Below, one piece after another: positions 34,141-45,136 of a stretch of 64,000 bases of DNA. The position numbers and the translations under genes are program-made. Each line of letters opens with the position of its first letter. The first letter of the stretch is position 1. Source of the stretch: Leuctra nigra (taxonomy: Eukaryota; Arthropoda; Insecta; Plecoptera; Leuctridae); assembly GCA_934045905.1 (NCBI GenBank), contig OW203767.1, forward strand, positions 21,765,073 through 21,829,072. The letters run 5' to 3'. The notes under the pieces are model-generated. The model was not told where the DNA came from and did no database searches. It saw only the letters and a list, made by a program, of their open reading frames with translations.

Positions 34141-34612
34141 ACACATAGTAATCAAGGTCCACTAAATCTTCTCCTAGCGGAGAACAGGCGAACCGCCAAA
34201 GAAGGTCGTTCCATCTGACGCCATTACGGTGTAAAGCGGAAGTAAAATCAAGCGGATGTAATCAAGTGGAAGTAAAGCGGAAACGGAAGTAAATTTTGTT
34301 GAATAACATTGATCGCTCATACTACATTAAAACCAAGACGATGAAACTGATCAATATCAAACAAAAGGTAAACATCAATTTATACTATTTTGTGACTATG
34401 CCGACTTACTGACGGACACTGCATCTGACAGTTCAGATGTTAGCTAAGCTGTCTTGCGCATGCATGACGTCTTCCGGTTTCCGTTTGGCTCCGCAATGGA
34501 GGACACTTTTGTATTTAACATAGTGGAAGTGTGTGCAACGACCTAATTAGCACCGTGAGGTGCTGCGCGCTAGTAGGAGCGGAGATTTAGTGAACCTTGA
34601 TACAAAAAGTAT
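34141..34612. mobile_element. TIR element, ends ATCAAGGTYCACTAAATCT (about 470 bp)
   Basis: AATCAAGGTCCACTAAATCT at the left is inverted at the right (AGATTTAGTGAACCTTGAT). Both then continue with CTCCTA-type words. No ORF. The target duplication is unclear. Confidence 0.7.
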
Positions 34613-34716
34613 TATCTCCTAATACGTAATATCTTTGGTATTGTCTTTCATTTAACATGGTGTTTTGGGTATTAAATCAAAAGATAATACGTATTAGCAG
34701 ATAATACATTTTGTGA
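34605..34716. repeat. Inverted repeat, ACAAAAAGTATTATCTCC ends
   Basis: ACAAAAAGTATTATCTCCTA then ATACGTAAT is inverted as ATACGTATTAGCAGATAATA then CATTTTGT. It is a 112-bp hairpin element adjoining the 470-bp TIR element. Confidence 0.6.
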
Positions 34717-34887
34717 ATCCAGCCCCTGGTGGTATGCAAGAGAATAGCGTTAGTTACGATTAGCCCTCAAGTGACGCAACAATATTCAATAGGTCAGACA
34801 AGCGATACTAAAAAATTTAAAATAGCCAATCAAGAAAGAAATTTGTGTCCGACTTTCCACTGCACACTTGAGTTGTCATTCTATTTA

Positions 34888-35185
34888 TAGGCATCCTGCG
34901 TGAGAAAAGGTTGCCATAGTAACCTATACAAAAGTATACGGAAAAACAAATCTGACAGCGGCAATCCAAATCTCATATTTTGAGTGATTACTTGTGAAAG
35001 AAAGATATTTAAAAAGTACAAGTTAATAATTATACGCAATATTTATCCATACACATGTTCAAGTTAAATATTCATCTGATAAATATGATTTATTGCTATT
35101 ATTTAGAGCTTTGACACATTTTCCCTACCATAGCAGCCTCCATTTTTCTACCACTGTGACGTCACGAGCAGGATTCCTATAGATT
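34888..35185 (+). mobile_element. TIR element family B, copy 1 (about 300 bp)
   Basis: The ends TATAGGCATCCTGC and GCAGGATTCCTATA are inverted. A reverse-oriented copy at 39907-40202 matches throughout (AAAAGGTTGCCATAG, TATTTATCCATACACATG, GTCACGAGCAGGATTCC). Confidence 0.8.
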
Positions 35186-35590
35186 CGTAACAAACGCTAT
35201 TTTGATGGAGTGCAAAGAAGTTTGGAAATTAACTTTTAAAAATTTTAACATATATAATTTATTTAATTTTGGTTGACAGTGGTTCACACTGTTTGTAGGT
35301 ACATGTACTGAATTCGGACATGTTTCAGTATGTCAATAAAACTTTTCTAAAATATATACGTATTACGTATTCAGTAGTATTTCTGTTGTGTAATGAAAAT
35401 AATATCAGTTTCCGAGTATTTTTTCAATCCCCAACTTGAATCCCAACCCCTCCACACCCAATTCCTTCCAAATCTTTGAACTTCAAGTTCTATTGAACTT
35501 CGTCACTCCTTTCGCACTACTTAGCATCTCTGAAGAGTATTTAGTTGATGTGTCTCCTTCCCCCCACATTCCATGTAACTGCTCCGTAGA

Positions 35591-36227
35591 CAGTGCCCGA
35601 TTAAACTGTTTGGCGCCCCTAGGCTATTCACAAGATGCGCCTCCCCCCCCCCTCCCCCTAAAAAGGAAACAATTCCACCTTGTCTATTTCAATAGCCCTC
35701 AACTTGGCCCGCCGGCCCTCTTTTGGATTTTTTAAAACTTTTATAATGAATCTTCGAATTTAAAATGATGCTCTTTTCTTTTAAAATCATGTAACGATGC
35801 TGTTATCACAGAAAGTGCATAAAATGGGGTATCAAACCCGCAAGGATGAAGGCCTTAGAACTTAGAAGGCTACACGCCCCACAGGTATTTTTTTTAGAAT
35901 GTACACACTTTTTGATTGAATCTTTGTCGAGGAAATGGCGCCTTTTTCTATCCAAGTCACTGTACCAACTCAAGCTAGGAACCCTCCCTACCATTTGCAT
36001 GGGGGGAAATCTCCATGTCGCCCATTCTATTAAAAAGACTATACACTAATTAGTAATTATCTTGACACAAGTTACCATATTTTCAGATTACCTACTTTGT
36101 ATTGATAGTTTGTTTATGATTTCATATTTTTTATCATAATTTGTCATTTATTTGACACTGCGGCGCCCCCTGGAAGCTTGCGCCCCTAGGCTATAGCCTA
36201 ACTAGCCTAATAGGTAATCCGCCCCTG
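35591..36227. mobile_element. hAT element with GGCGCCCC motifs (637 bp)
   Basis: The right end, read inward, is CAGGGGCGGATTACC and the left end is CAGTGCCCGATTAAAC. Both continue to a CGCCCCTAGGCTA-type motif. A perfect 8-bp duplication TCCGTAGA flanks it (35583-35590 and 36228-36235). Internal ORFs are short and unrelated to transposase. Confidence 0.85.
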
Positions 36228-36561
36228 TCCGTAGATTAGTATATTCAACAGAAATTCTGGCCTCCAAAGTTATTTTATATTTTACTTTGCTTCTAATGGC
36301 TTTAAAATATGACTTTTGGGTTTCGTTTCGTGTCTATATCACCTTGGGTTGTTGAGCCTCAGATTACATTACATATTCACGCAATGAATTCTTACTCGAT
36401 GTACACACATTTTTTAATACCTCCAAAATAAGTCAATCCTAGACATGGCCAGCCAGATCTGTTCACTACTAACAACTAACCTAGGTATCAATATCCCAGT
36501 TATGCAGATATTTCCTAGTACATAGATTAAAGATAGTGTAATTCTTAGAACTATTTGTGAT

Positions 36562-36640
36562 ACCGATATTTCCGTCGCCATTAGCCTCGCTGCAGAACAG
36601 TGCGACGTTAAGCCCCAGACAAAAAAAAAAGATACCGATA
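36562..36640 (+). mobile_element. SINE 3' tail fragment
   Basis: TTCCGTCGCCATTAGCCTCG then CTGCAGAACAGTGCGACGTT, followed by an A run, matches the tail of the SINE at 6050-6310. Confidence 0.55.
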
Positions 36641-36897
36641 TTTATTAAAAAAAAAACACATACAAAAGGCTAGCTTGAAGTCACAGCAAAATACGTACAA
36701 GGAGTTACCCCGTAAACCAATTTTCTGAAAAAATTATCAAAAATTAAGTATTTTTTGAGTGCCAAAGGGAAGAAATAATTGTGACTACTTTGAAATATAA
36801 ACGATTAATAATTGTAGTTTTCTTCCTGGAGATCTTCCGTATTTCTGTAACTTTATTGAGACTGAGAAGTGTGGAAAAGCGACCTACATAATTAAAA

Positions 36898-37182
36898 GAG
36901 CCGCCAGATTTGTCTTTGATCGAGTATGTTGTCAACAACAACTGGTGTGATGATGCTCGAAGTTTAAGAGGAGTTCTGGTCGCCATATTGCACGCTGGGA
37001 ATGTACTAGATCTAGAGCACATCAGGCAAATTCTTCCGGCCGGTGAATTGGCCAAGTTCGTGCTGCGGAAGGTATTTCTCATCTCGACACTTTGCCATCT
37101 CAATCCGCTAAATCCGCGCCATCTTTATCCGGACGAGAAATACGATGTCGTGACTCAAGAAGAGAGAAATCACCAGAGAGAA
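36898..37182 (+). CDS. Candidate terminal exon, unknown protein
   Basis: An open frame reading PPDLSLIEYVVNNNWCDDAR, then SLRGVLVAILHAGNVLDLEH, continuing to NPRHLYPDEKYDVV and a stop at about 37182-37184, follows an acceptor-like AAAAG. It has the regular hydrophobic spacing of alpha-helices and its composition is less AT-biased than the flanks. No domain is recognised. A donor-like AAG/GTATTT at about 37070 would allow a shorter internal exon. It could be part of an unannotated gene or a decayed copy of one. Confidence 0.35.
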
Positions 37183-37254
37183 TGAGGTACACGGAAACAT
37201 TGTTCAAACAAGTGTAGACCACGAAAACTTTGTTAGCCTTAAAATTGGGGTTAA

Positions 37255-37400
37255 AATATTGCGTGGCAGCAAAGTTTATTGTATTGTATTTTATTTTATT
37301 ATCATCCCGTGGACAAGTACATAATACATGGGTATCGCCAGTTGTTGAGTAAGATATAAGAATCTATATACAAATTATAACAAAGTCAGGAATATTTGCA
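37255..37400 (-). pseudogene. Possible 3' tail of a retrotransposon
   Basis: On the minus strand, GGCGATACCCATGTATTATG then CTTGTCCACGGGATGATAAT runs into AAAATAAAATACAATACAAT, a 3' UTR ending in an A-rich simple tail. No coding part remains. Confidence 0.35.
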
Positions 37401-37659
37401 AGTCAGAACGTTGACAGTTTTATGTACAGTTAATAATAAAACTAATAAAAATTAATAATAATAAAACTAATATAAAAAATAAAACTAACTAATAAAATTA
37501 TAGATAAAACAACAAGATGGTACAAGATGATTGACACTGAAGTGTTGGTATGAGTCTAGAAATTCCTGGAAGCTGTAAAATGGGTTTTGGAGTTATTGTG
37601 ACCTTTTTCAAGAAATTTGACAGCCAACACACAAAATGTCCATAAAATGTCAATAACTT

Positions 37660-37830
37660 TTGGATGTAAGCACAGATTAGTCTGAAAATTGTCAAAAATA
37701 CAGATGATGTTGGTCCCAACCATCATGCGAAGTTTGAAGTTGATCGGTCAATCGGTTCTAGTTTAAATTGCCATAAGAAAAGTGCCATAAGAGTACCGTG
37801 GTGACGCTCTTCGCTCGCTCAATCCCAGAC
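37660..37830 (-). repeat. Helitron-like family, 5'-end fragment
   Basis: On the minus strand TTGAGCGAGCGAAGAGCG lies at 37813-37830, and 37700-37750 has the diverged inner words (GACCGATCAACTTCAAAC). It may pair with the 3' terminus near 39180. Confidence 0.45.
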
Positions 37831-38517
37831 ATTAGTTTAAGCATCTACCAAATGAAACGTGGCCTCGCGCGGGCGCCACTTCATACCGAGACGCCAAGGA
37901 TAGAGGAAAACATCAACAATCAACCTTGATCGCAAACAAATCTGTGAATAACAGTAATAGGTACATTTAATATTTTCGACACCTTCCTTATCTCCCTGGA
38001 CTCTTCCTAGTATCCGGGATGCTCGGATACTACGTATTAGTTCCCATTGTAAATAACAAGAACAGTGCGAAACACATCACCTCGAATTGTGGCTCTTATC
38101 TTCCAATCGTCACCCGCGCCAAGCTATTGACGTCGGCGACAGTGGCGGCTATTACAGTGTGCAAGGTGTGACAATTGCACACCTGATCATCCAAGAAAAT
38201 TATTTAAAAGTGCTCCCTAATCCAGGAAGTAGATAGTTAAATATTTTGTCTAATCATTTTGCTCTCCAAAAGACGTAAAAATGCATCAATTTCAAACTAA
38301 AGATACAAAAAAATCCGGGGTTATGCGCCCCGACCCCGCATCTGCTGGGGGCTCTCCTCTTAGAGTACTTTCTTCTACGTCCTTCTATGTAATTGAACAC
38401 CTGTTGTAAAGCCAAATAGCTGCCACTGGTCGGCGACCTTGGAACTGAGGCTTTCGAGCATGATGCCAATAGCCTGACCGTGAGAAGCCATTGATGTACT
38501 GATATCAACAACAATAC

Positions 38518-38740
38518 CTTCTCTGTCAGCACGGTGTCTTCCGTGACATTTTGTTCGTGGTCGGAAGTCTGAGATTGACGCTGTCTGTAGAAGAACCTGA
38601 CGTGAGGCTGCGACACAGACGTGCTGTCAATGGTGATGCAAGAAGGTCCCGAACCTGAGGCATTCGCGCAGTCAGAGCCGTCCAACTCCATTGTACTATT
38701 TCCCATCATGAACGAGGGAACCTCAAGACTGTTGTAATCT
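38518..38740 (-). CDS. Candidate internal exon, unknown protein
   Basis: On the minus strand a pyrimidine-rich acceptor (GTTTGTCCAACAG) precedes a 223-nt open segment ended by a donor (GAGAAG then GTATTG). It encodes DYNSLEVPSFMMGNSTMELD, then a Ser/Gly-rich part and FYRQRQSQTSDHEQ, ending EDTVLTEK. The reading is serine-rich and polar with no domain I recognise. Its neighbours at 40493-40624 and 41816-41922 are on the same strand and could belong to the same gene, but phases do not prove it. Confidence 0.4.
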
Positions 38741-38919
38741 CTGTTGGACAAACAAAAACTTATCACACTTTACTCCAAGATCATCGGTGATGGAGAAACT
38801 GCAGAATGATCCAATACCGAGAGAAATATCACATGATCAGTCTGCTGACATGAACTTCCATGTATACACTCAAAAGTCAGAATATTGATGACGTATGGAC
38901 ATAGGTACCTAAGGTAGGG

Positions 38920-39030
38920 TCGGATGAGCAGCTACTCAACCTTCTTTGTCCTCTTCGTTCAGATGTCGTGCTGGTCGTGCAGTAGTCGTGCTCGGTACGC
39001 CTTGCTGCTGCTATCCAGGCTGAAAATACA
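38920..39030 (-). other. Possible exon, low support
   Basis: On the minus strand GTGTATTTTCAG precedes an 80-nt segment ending GACAAAGAAG/GTTGAG. One frame is open (WIAAARRTEHDYC...), but the frame that looks most protein-like (LDSSSKAYRARLLHDQHD) meets a stop. Confidence 0.2.
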
Positions 39031-39178
39031 CATTTACGCTTAGCACAATGTCATACGTAGGTACTCGGTGTGTGGAGGGAGGCTTTAGCACCTTAGAAAG
39101 GAAGACCTAATGGGCCAATCTTATGTTCAAGAAAATACAAGCAGGCTTTGAACTAAACCAAACGCAACACATTCATTA

Positions 39179-39560
39179 CTAGCAAAACACTCTGTGTACC
39201 GCGTTGCCGTTGGTCAAGTGAACTAATTTGTGTGAATGCAGTGAATAATGTCATAAGCAGTGATAAGCAGTGAAAATGTCTCTTAAATTTCTTTGCATAA
39301 ATTTTACAAATATTTCAAAACAAGCACAAAATGTTAGTCAAATGTCAGTTACTCAGTTAAGTTTTAAAAGATTCGTATGAAAATTGTCAAAAATTCAAAA
39401 ATTTTGTCCCAATAAACATGCAAAATTTGAAGGTGATCCATCTATCACTATCAGTTCCATGTTTAATTGCAACCAATCACAGGATCTTGTTAAAAAACAA
39501 GACACGAGACCGCTCTTACGACATTAGTACATAATATGTGTGAGAAATTTCATAACAATT
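39179..39560 (-). mobile_element. Helitron-like 3' terminus (diverged) and body fragment
   Basis: ACTAGCAAAACACTCTGTGT then ACCGCGTTGCCG is a diverged reverse copy of the hairpin-plus-CTAG end. The following 300 bp carries related words such as CATGCAAAATTTGAAGGTGA. Confidence 0.45.
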
Positions 39561-39906
39561 GGTTGATTGAATAATTGTTTGACCTAGTCAGAGCAGGCAC
39601 AAAACACACACAGAGTCATAAGTGTAATAAGAAGAGTAGGTAGGTACCTGATGCTTGCTTTTAAGAACATAATTCTTGTGTGAATATCATATTATTTTAC
39701 AAAATTAACGTTTTCAGTATCAAAAATAAATTAGTATATTATACAGTAATAATTAATAAGGTACCTACCTAGGTACTTTAAAAAAATGACTGTTTCCCCA
39801 AAAAAAATCTGGTCACTCTGGCAACTTGAGGCCTAGCTACAACTAGCTGTAAGTGTTGAATACAGAATAACATGTATTTTATTTATTTATTTATTTTGTC
39901 TTTTTA

Positions 39907-40202
39907 TAGGAATCCTGCTCGTGACGTCACAGTGGTAGAAAAATGGAGGCTGCTCTGGTAGGGGAAATGTGTCAAAAGCTATAAATAATAGCTGTAAATC
40001 ATGTATCTCAGATGAATATTTAACTTAAACATGTGTATGGATAAATATTGCGTTTATTATTAACTTGTACTTACTTAAATATCTTTCTTTCACAAGTAAT
40101 CACTCTAAATATGAGATTTGGATTGCCGCTGTCAGATTTGTTATTCCCTATACTTTTATGCAGGTTGCTATGGCAACCTTTTCTCACGCAGGATGCCTAT
40201 TG
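39907..40202 (-). mobile_element. TIR element family B, copy 2 (inverted)
   Basis: Reverse complement of 34888-35185 with scattered substitutions. The ends are ATAGGAATCCTGC and GCAGGATGCCTAT. Confidence 0.8.
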
Positions 40203-40492
40203 AATGAACAACACGGAGATACTGTACAAACAGTAAGGCAAGGTTCCACCTCAGTGGCTCTTCCACCTAACCATAAATTAATATTAGAATACACATTGTA
40301 TTAATTATTATAAATTAATATAAATAAACACAACATGAGTCACTAAAAAGGTATAAAATAAACTTCTTCAGTTAAGTAGTCAAAATACATCACACCATTC
40401 AAGATGAAATTCACACATTAATGATATCTTGATTAGTTTTTTGCCATGACATTAAAAATGTGTGCCATACTCATCATAAGCTGATTGCGCTG

Positions 40493-40624
40493 CTACCGAA
40501 TGATCAGTAACGTTGCGAGAGTCTTGAGAGCTGATGCTGCGTCTCTCCAAGAGATGTCGCTAGGTGAGGCTGTGCTCCTGTAATGTCCTCTACGACCACC
40601 AGGTTCAGCCCGACGTCTAGTTAT
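40493..40624 (-). CDS. Candidate exon, unknown protein
   Basis: On the minus strand CTTCTGTTGGCAG precedes an open segment ITRRRAEPGGRRGHYRSTAS, then PSDISWRDAASALKTLATLL and a stop at 40493-40495. A donor-like CG/GTAGCA just before the stop is possible. It is basic at the start with a helical end. No domain is recognised. Confidence 0.35.
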   Translation of the reverse strand: MTRRRAEPGGRRGHYRSTASPSDISWRDAASALKTLATLLIIR

Positions 40625-41173
40625 CTGCCAACAGAAGACAGTTAGTTGCCTTGCAGGTATGTTGTCAAGTGCTGCTACCCACCCAACAAAATAGCACACT
40701 AAATAGTAAATATGTTTGTGGACTTTATACTGATTATTTGATTCGATAAGTAAAACTATGTCGAGTTTCAATTTGACATAGATTATTATTTTGATTTTAA
40801 ATTTTCGAAACATTCACGGTACCTAACTAATTGTTTGAACAGCGATTTTTTTCAGTCCAAGGTAAATTGTTACCTCATAAAATGTTGACAAAATAAAAGT
40901 TCTTATTGAACATTCTAGTAAATTGATTAGAGACTCTGAATTGTGCAGGTACCGGAGGGCGAAGAATGGAAAAGCACCCAACAAATAGGATAGGGCAGCA
41001 TGGACATTATTAATGATGGGGAGACATACTCATGTAATGTAGGAAGAGGGGGATGGGAGATTATCACCCCACTCTAGCACCCGTGCATTTGTAATAAATA
41101 AGAAATTAAGTAGGTAGGTAAGTGTTCACTATCACTTAGTATGGGTAAACAGAGTAAATAAAAAAAGCTCCCT

Positions 41174-41309
41174 GGGCCCGTATTCACAAAGCTATTCCCA
41201 GGGGAAATTGATGGTTTAAAACTTTGGTGTAGGCATAGAGTGTAGGTAGCAGTGATAGAAGGGGTTTAAATTTAAAACCCCCGGGGAAAAGCTTTGTGAA
41301 TCCGGGCCC
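41174..41309. mobile_element. Short TIR element, GGGCCCG ends (136 bp)
   Basis: GGGCCCGTATTCACAAAGCT at the left is inverted at the right as AGCTTTGTGAATCCGGGCCC. A CCCAGGGG/CCCCGGGG segment follows inside. Confidence 0.75.
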
Positions 41310-41496
41310 TGAGGGGCAATAACTGGGGGTTGAATTTTGTAATTTGAGCAGTGTATCATCCCAGAATCACTGTACATTTTTAAATTCTAAAAAATGGGCT
41401 GCCAGACCACCCCTCCAGGTGTCGCTGTACCCCCCCCCCCCCCCCCCCCCCCACGTATTTCCTACGTGCCTTGATACTTTAGTGATTGCACTTAAT

Positions 41497-41801
41497 CATT
41501 GGTTAATTTGGGGGCGGACGAGGGCGGCCGCGTCCCCTCACACTTTTTTCAGGGTAAACGCGGTCCGCCCACTTATTTTTCATAAGTAAAAATTGTCTTA
41601 AAATTGTGTTCACATTGCGTAAAAAGGCACCAAATTTGGTCCTTAAAATCAAAAAAATTCCGGAGCTGTGCGCCCCATACCCGCATTATGTTGGGGGGTC
41701 CTCCCCCCAGACCCTCCATTGATTTTGTAAGCAAATATGTTTCCCTGACAACGCCGAACATCCGCCCACTTTATTTTTTTTATTTTACAAATTAACCACT
41801 G
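41497..41801. mobile_element. hAT-derived element family C, copy 1 (305 bp)
   Basis: The ends are CATTGGTTAATTTG and CAAATTAACCACTG, with the interior GGGGGCGGACGAGGGCGG and GTCCGCCCACTTATT. The flanking 8-mers are CACTTAAT and CACTTGGT (two mismatches). The best copy is 56037-56335, and a diverged one is at 57801-58090. Confidence 0.7.
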
Positions 41802-41815
41802 CACTTGGTACATAC

Positions 41816-41922
41816 CTTCACTGCACAATCCCATTGCCGACATAATTAGCTGCTTGAGAGTATCGAAGTTGAGTTCTGCTGGCAATAACAATCCAATAAG
41901 ACAGATCATGTCCTCCACCACA
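41816..41922 (-). CDS. Candidate duplicated exon, copy A (open)
   Basis: On the minus strand, an open segment VVEDMICLIGLLLPAELNFD, then TLKQLIMSAMGLCSEG, ends at a strong donor (GAAG/GTATGT). Copy B at 58116-58223 is nearly identical but has a stop. The conserved donor and protein-like reading suggest a real exon of some gene, perhaps one with its main copy elsewhere. It lies immediately beside a family C hAT element, as does copy B. Confidence 0.45.
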
Positions 41923-42070
41923 CTTTTCAAGCTAATGTCTTGAATTGAGATTGATTTTTACATCTTGTCTATGTTTCTTGAACACAAATGTCATAGCATA
42001 ATTCATACAAAGTAGGTTCCTCTAGTTAAAAAATAAGGATGAGTTAAATGTTAAGATCTAGTGGCATAAA

Positions 42071-44176
42071 CTAGTGGTATTTTCTCTTATGTCGGGCGAG
42101 GTTGGCGTGGTTGGTGCTCGCGTAATCGCACGCATCACATTTAAACGGCTTCTCATTGGTGTGCGTCCTCTTATGCAAGATCATCGAGCCACTGCTGATG
42201 CAGGCGTACGTACACTGATCGCATTTGAACGCCTTCTCGCCCGAGTGTCTCTTCATGTGACAGACCAAGGTGGTGCGACTCTTGCACTTGAACTTGCACG
42301 TGTCGCACGCGTACGGCTTGTGATCCGAGTGTCGCCGCATGTGACTCACCATGTATTTCCGAGTCTTGCAGACGTAACCGCATTCCTCGCACTTGTACGG
42401 CTGCTTCTCGACCATCACGTGTGTCAGCTTGTGTTTGACGAGAAGGTCTCGCCTGTGGTTCTCGTACGGACACTTGTCGCATTTAAACGCCTTGACTCCG
42501 GAGTGTTTCCGCTGCTTATGTTCGATAAGGTTGCTACTGTTGGTGTAAGCCGCGTCGCATTCATCGCACTTGTACGGCTTAACTCCGGTATGCTTCCTCA
42601 TGTGAATGATGAAGCCGCTGCTGCCGCTGCTGGAATAGTTACAAAGTTCGCATTTAAACGGCATGTCTTGCGTGTGCTTCCGCTGGTGTATCTTTAAGCC
42701 ACTGCTGCTGTTGCAAGCGTAAGAACACACGTCACACTTGTACGGTTTTACACTGGAGTGTGTCCGCTTGTGTCCGATCAAGTTGCTGTTGTTCTTGAAA
42801 GCGGCGTCGCAAACGTCGCACTTGTACGCCTTGAGGTCCGAGTGCGTTTTCATGTGGGTCTTGAGGTTGGTGCTAGTGGCGCCGGCGTAGCTGCATTGAC
42901 CGCACTTGTACGCCTTCTCGCCCGTGTGCCTCTTCATGTGAATAGCCAAGGCGCTGCGGGTGACGCAAGCGTAACTGCACTGCCCGCACTTGTATGGCTT
43001 GACTCCCGTGTGCGTACGTCTGTGTACGGTCATTGCGTTGCTGGTCGAGCAAGCGTACCCGCACTCGCCGCATTTGAAGGGTTTAAACCCTGAATGAGTC
43101 CGCTTGTGCATGGTCAATGCACATTGGTTTATGCCCTTGTATGTACAAAGGTCACACGCGTAAGGCCGCTCACCTGAATGTATGCGTTCATGAAACGTTA
43201 AGCTCATCTTATTGTATGTTCTGAAGTCGCATTGCGTACACCCGTACTTTTTCTCGGAGGAATGTCGCCTCCTGTGTCGTGACAGTCCTTTACTTGTTGC
43301 ACTCTTGAAAGTGCAATCTCGGCAGGCATACGGGCGCTCGCCGGTATGCCTACGAAGATGGACGGCGAGTTCAGATTTATAATGTGCGCTGTAGTCGCAC
43401 TGGAAGCAATGATACCTCATCTTCCATAACTTCGAGGAGTGGCATTTTTGTTGATGCTCATTGAGATATCTGAGTAGAGTAAAGGCAGCATTGCACGTGT
43501 CGCATACAAACTTTTTCTCCCCTTTTTGGTGTGTGAACAGATGTTGTATCAGCGTGTTCTTTTGCTTGAACCTGGAAGGGCAGTGTGAACATCCGTAGGG
43601 TCTATCTGTTGATTGTGCAAAAGGATTAAATGACGGATTATTCATCTCTGCAAAGCCCACATCGCTCTTCTCTATATGTTCAAGTTTGATCTCGTTGGAT
43701 GTGTTCTGAGCAGAGTTAGTCTTGCAGCCACTGTGTCTGGATCCACTACTGGATGCAATCGGGAAGCTCCCAGATATTGGAAAATCTAACTCTATTCTAC
43801 TGAGCGACACAAAACACTCTTGTATCTGATATTTACATCTCCAAAGTTCATTTACACTGTCAATTTCAGGTATTTCTACTTTTGGCTCGAGAAGTCCTGA
43901 AAAAGACTCTAATCCTCCTGTTTCGCTGAGTTCATTATAAACATAAGCACTGTGACTTAAAAATGTATTTTCTGCAGCTCTATTATGGATGTGAACCAAA
44001 TCGGTTTGATTGTCTGCCAGAGGTTTCTGTTCAATCTCGTACTCTTCTAAAGTTTTGATGGATGTTGCTGTAGTTAACGTATCTTCGAGGCTTATAAATG
44101 TTGAATCTTCTGCTTCTTCCGGCTCAGACTTTACAATGACACTGGGATCCATGCGTTGGCTCATGGCTGAATTCAT
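42071..44176 (-). CDS. C2H2 zinc-finger protein with 18 fingers
   Basis: The 701-residue protein is probably a sequence-specific DNA-binding transcription regulator in the nucleus. The N-terminal 190 residues lack a known domain (no ZAD or BTB seen) but include two sumoylation-type motifs (VKSE near residue 15 and IKLE near 164). From about residue 194 to the end there are 18 C2H2 fingers, most joined by 5-residue linkers of the H-T/S-G-E-K-P type (some variants, such as SDLKA and TQDMP). Finger 14 is followed by a longer linker. ATG 44176 was chosen because a splice acceptor (TTTTTGTATTGTTGCAG) ends three bases before it, so the in-frame codons further upstream are intronic. The 5' leader must come from an upstream exon. 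Arrays of this type are found in large insect families that expand by duplication, so orthology is uncertain. Confidence 0.9.
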   Translation of the reverse strand: MNSAMSQRMDPSVIVKSEPEEAEDSTFISLEDTLTTATSIKTLEEYEIEQKPLADNQTDLVHIHNRAAENTFLSHSAYVYNELSETGGLESFSGLLEPKVEIPEIDSVNELWRCKYQIQECFVSLSRIELDFPISGSFPIASSSGSRHSGCKTNSAQNTSNEIKLEHIEKSDVGFAEMNNPSFNPFAQSTDRPYGCSHCPSRFKQKNTLIQHLFTHQKGEKKFVCDTCNAAFTLLRYLNEHQQKCHSSKLWKMRYHCFQCDYSAHYKSELAVHLRRHTGERPYACRDCTFKSATSKGLSRHRRRHSSEKKYGCTQCDFRTYNKMSLTFHERIHSGERPYACDLCTYKGINQCALTMHKRTHSGFKPFKCGECGYACSTSNAMTVHRRTHTGVKPYKCGQCSYACVTRSALAIHMKRHTGEKAYKCGQCSYAGATSTNLKTHMKTHSDLKAYKCDVCDAAFKNNSNLIGHKRTHSSVKPYKCDVCSYACNSSSGLKIHQRKHTQDMPFKCELCNYSSSGSSGFIIHMRKHTGVKPYKCDECDAAYTNSSNLIEHKQRKHSGVKAFKCDKCPYENHRRDLLVKHKLTHVMVEKQPYKCEECGYVCKTRKYMVSHMRRHSDHKPYACDTCKFKCKSRTTLVCHMKRHSGEKAFKCDQCTYACISSGSMILHKRTHTNEKPFKCDACDYASTNHANLARHKRKYH

Positions 44177-45060
44177 GGTCTGCAACAATACAAAAAGCAA
44201 CTGTTAGTAAACTAAAATGAAATAGCAAATTTATAAGTTTGAAATAACTTAGGTAAATTATAAGAAATTGGGTTTTGTGGATGGACTCAGAATTCTATGG
44301 AAAATATAGGTAAGTTCAATCCACATTGGAAACTTAAAGGCCCTGGCCGCGTTGCTACCACTTACACATACTAACGTGAGACTTGAGAGTAATGATTTTA
44401 TTGAAGATTCCAAAAAATCAAATCGATACGACAATCACAGCGCCCACAATGTGAAAATTAAACTTGTGCCTTGTGCCGCAACCAGCTACACACTGAACGC
44501 AAGCCCGCAACGCATGGAGCAGTGACGTCAATGTACGGGATCTCAATGCTAGCCAGCACACAGCCGGCCGGACGCTATATCCTGTGTCATTTCATTTCAT
44601 ATCTATACACTTACAAACACTTGTTATCACGTTCAGCTTCTTACTAACTCAGTAACTCAACGCTTACATTCTACACGTTTTATTGTGCCCAAATGTGCGC
44701 GGGTTTTAATTGATATACCTACCAAGAAATATTTCCCCGCAATTTTTTTAGGAGGAGCAAATCTGAAGATTCCATTCAATTGCAGTGAAGGGACGTCTAC
44801 TTTCCTAAATTGACATCGACTTGTAGTTGGGAAGTAATTCACTTCATCATTTACCATTTCATAATTGCCTCTTTAAAAAGTGATTTGAACAAACTGATGA
44901 AGATTTTCTAGGAATAAAGTAGATTCTCTAACTTTGTGAAGCGATTCGACCATTCAAAATCTGTGAAAATTAAGTTTTTTCCATCCGCGCCTACACAAAA
45001 TACCTAGATCACATTTATAAAAGATAATTCGATAATCATTGAAACCGTCGCAAGTTAAAA
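44177..45060. other. Intergenic or 5' intron of the zinc-finger gene
   Basis: The 5' UTR exon and promoter of the zinc-finger gene should lie here. I cannot fix their position. 44340-44580 is richer in GC than the flanks and may be the promoter. Confidence 0.3.
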
Positions 45061-45075
45061 CATCGCTAAAAAATA

Positions 45076-45136
45076 CAATTAAATATATTCACTAGGTAGT
45101 ACCTACTTCAGTGATTGTAATAGTGAATATATTTAC
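45076..45136. repeat. Hairpin, AAATATATTCACTA / TAGTGAATATATTT
   Basis: Fourteen bases are exactly inverted around a 30-base spacer containing TAGGTAGTACCTACT. Confidence 0.6.

Noticed and set aside
42074..43093. Plus-strand ORFs of 207 and 111 codons
   Set aside because: They are antisense shadows of the zinc-finger array; their repeated pattern mirrors finger periodicity.
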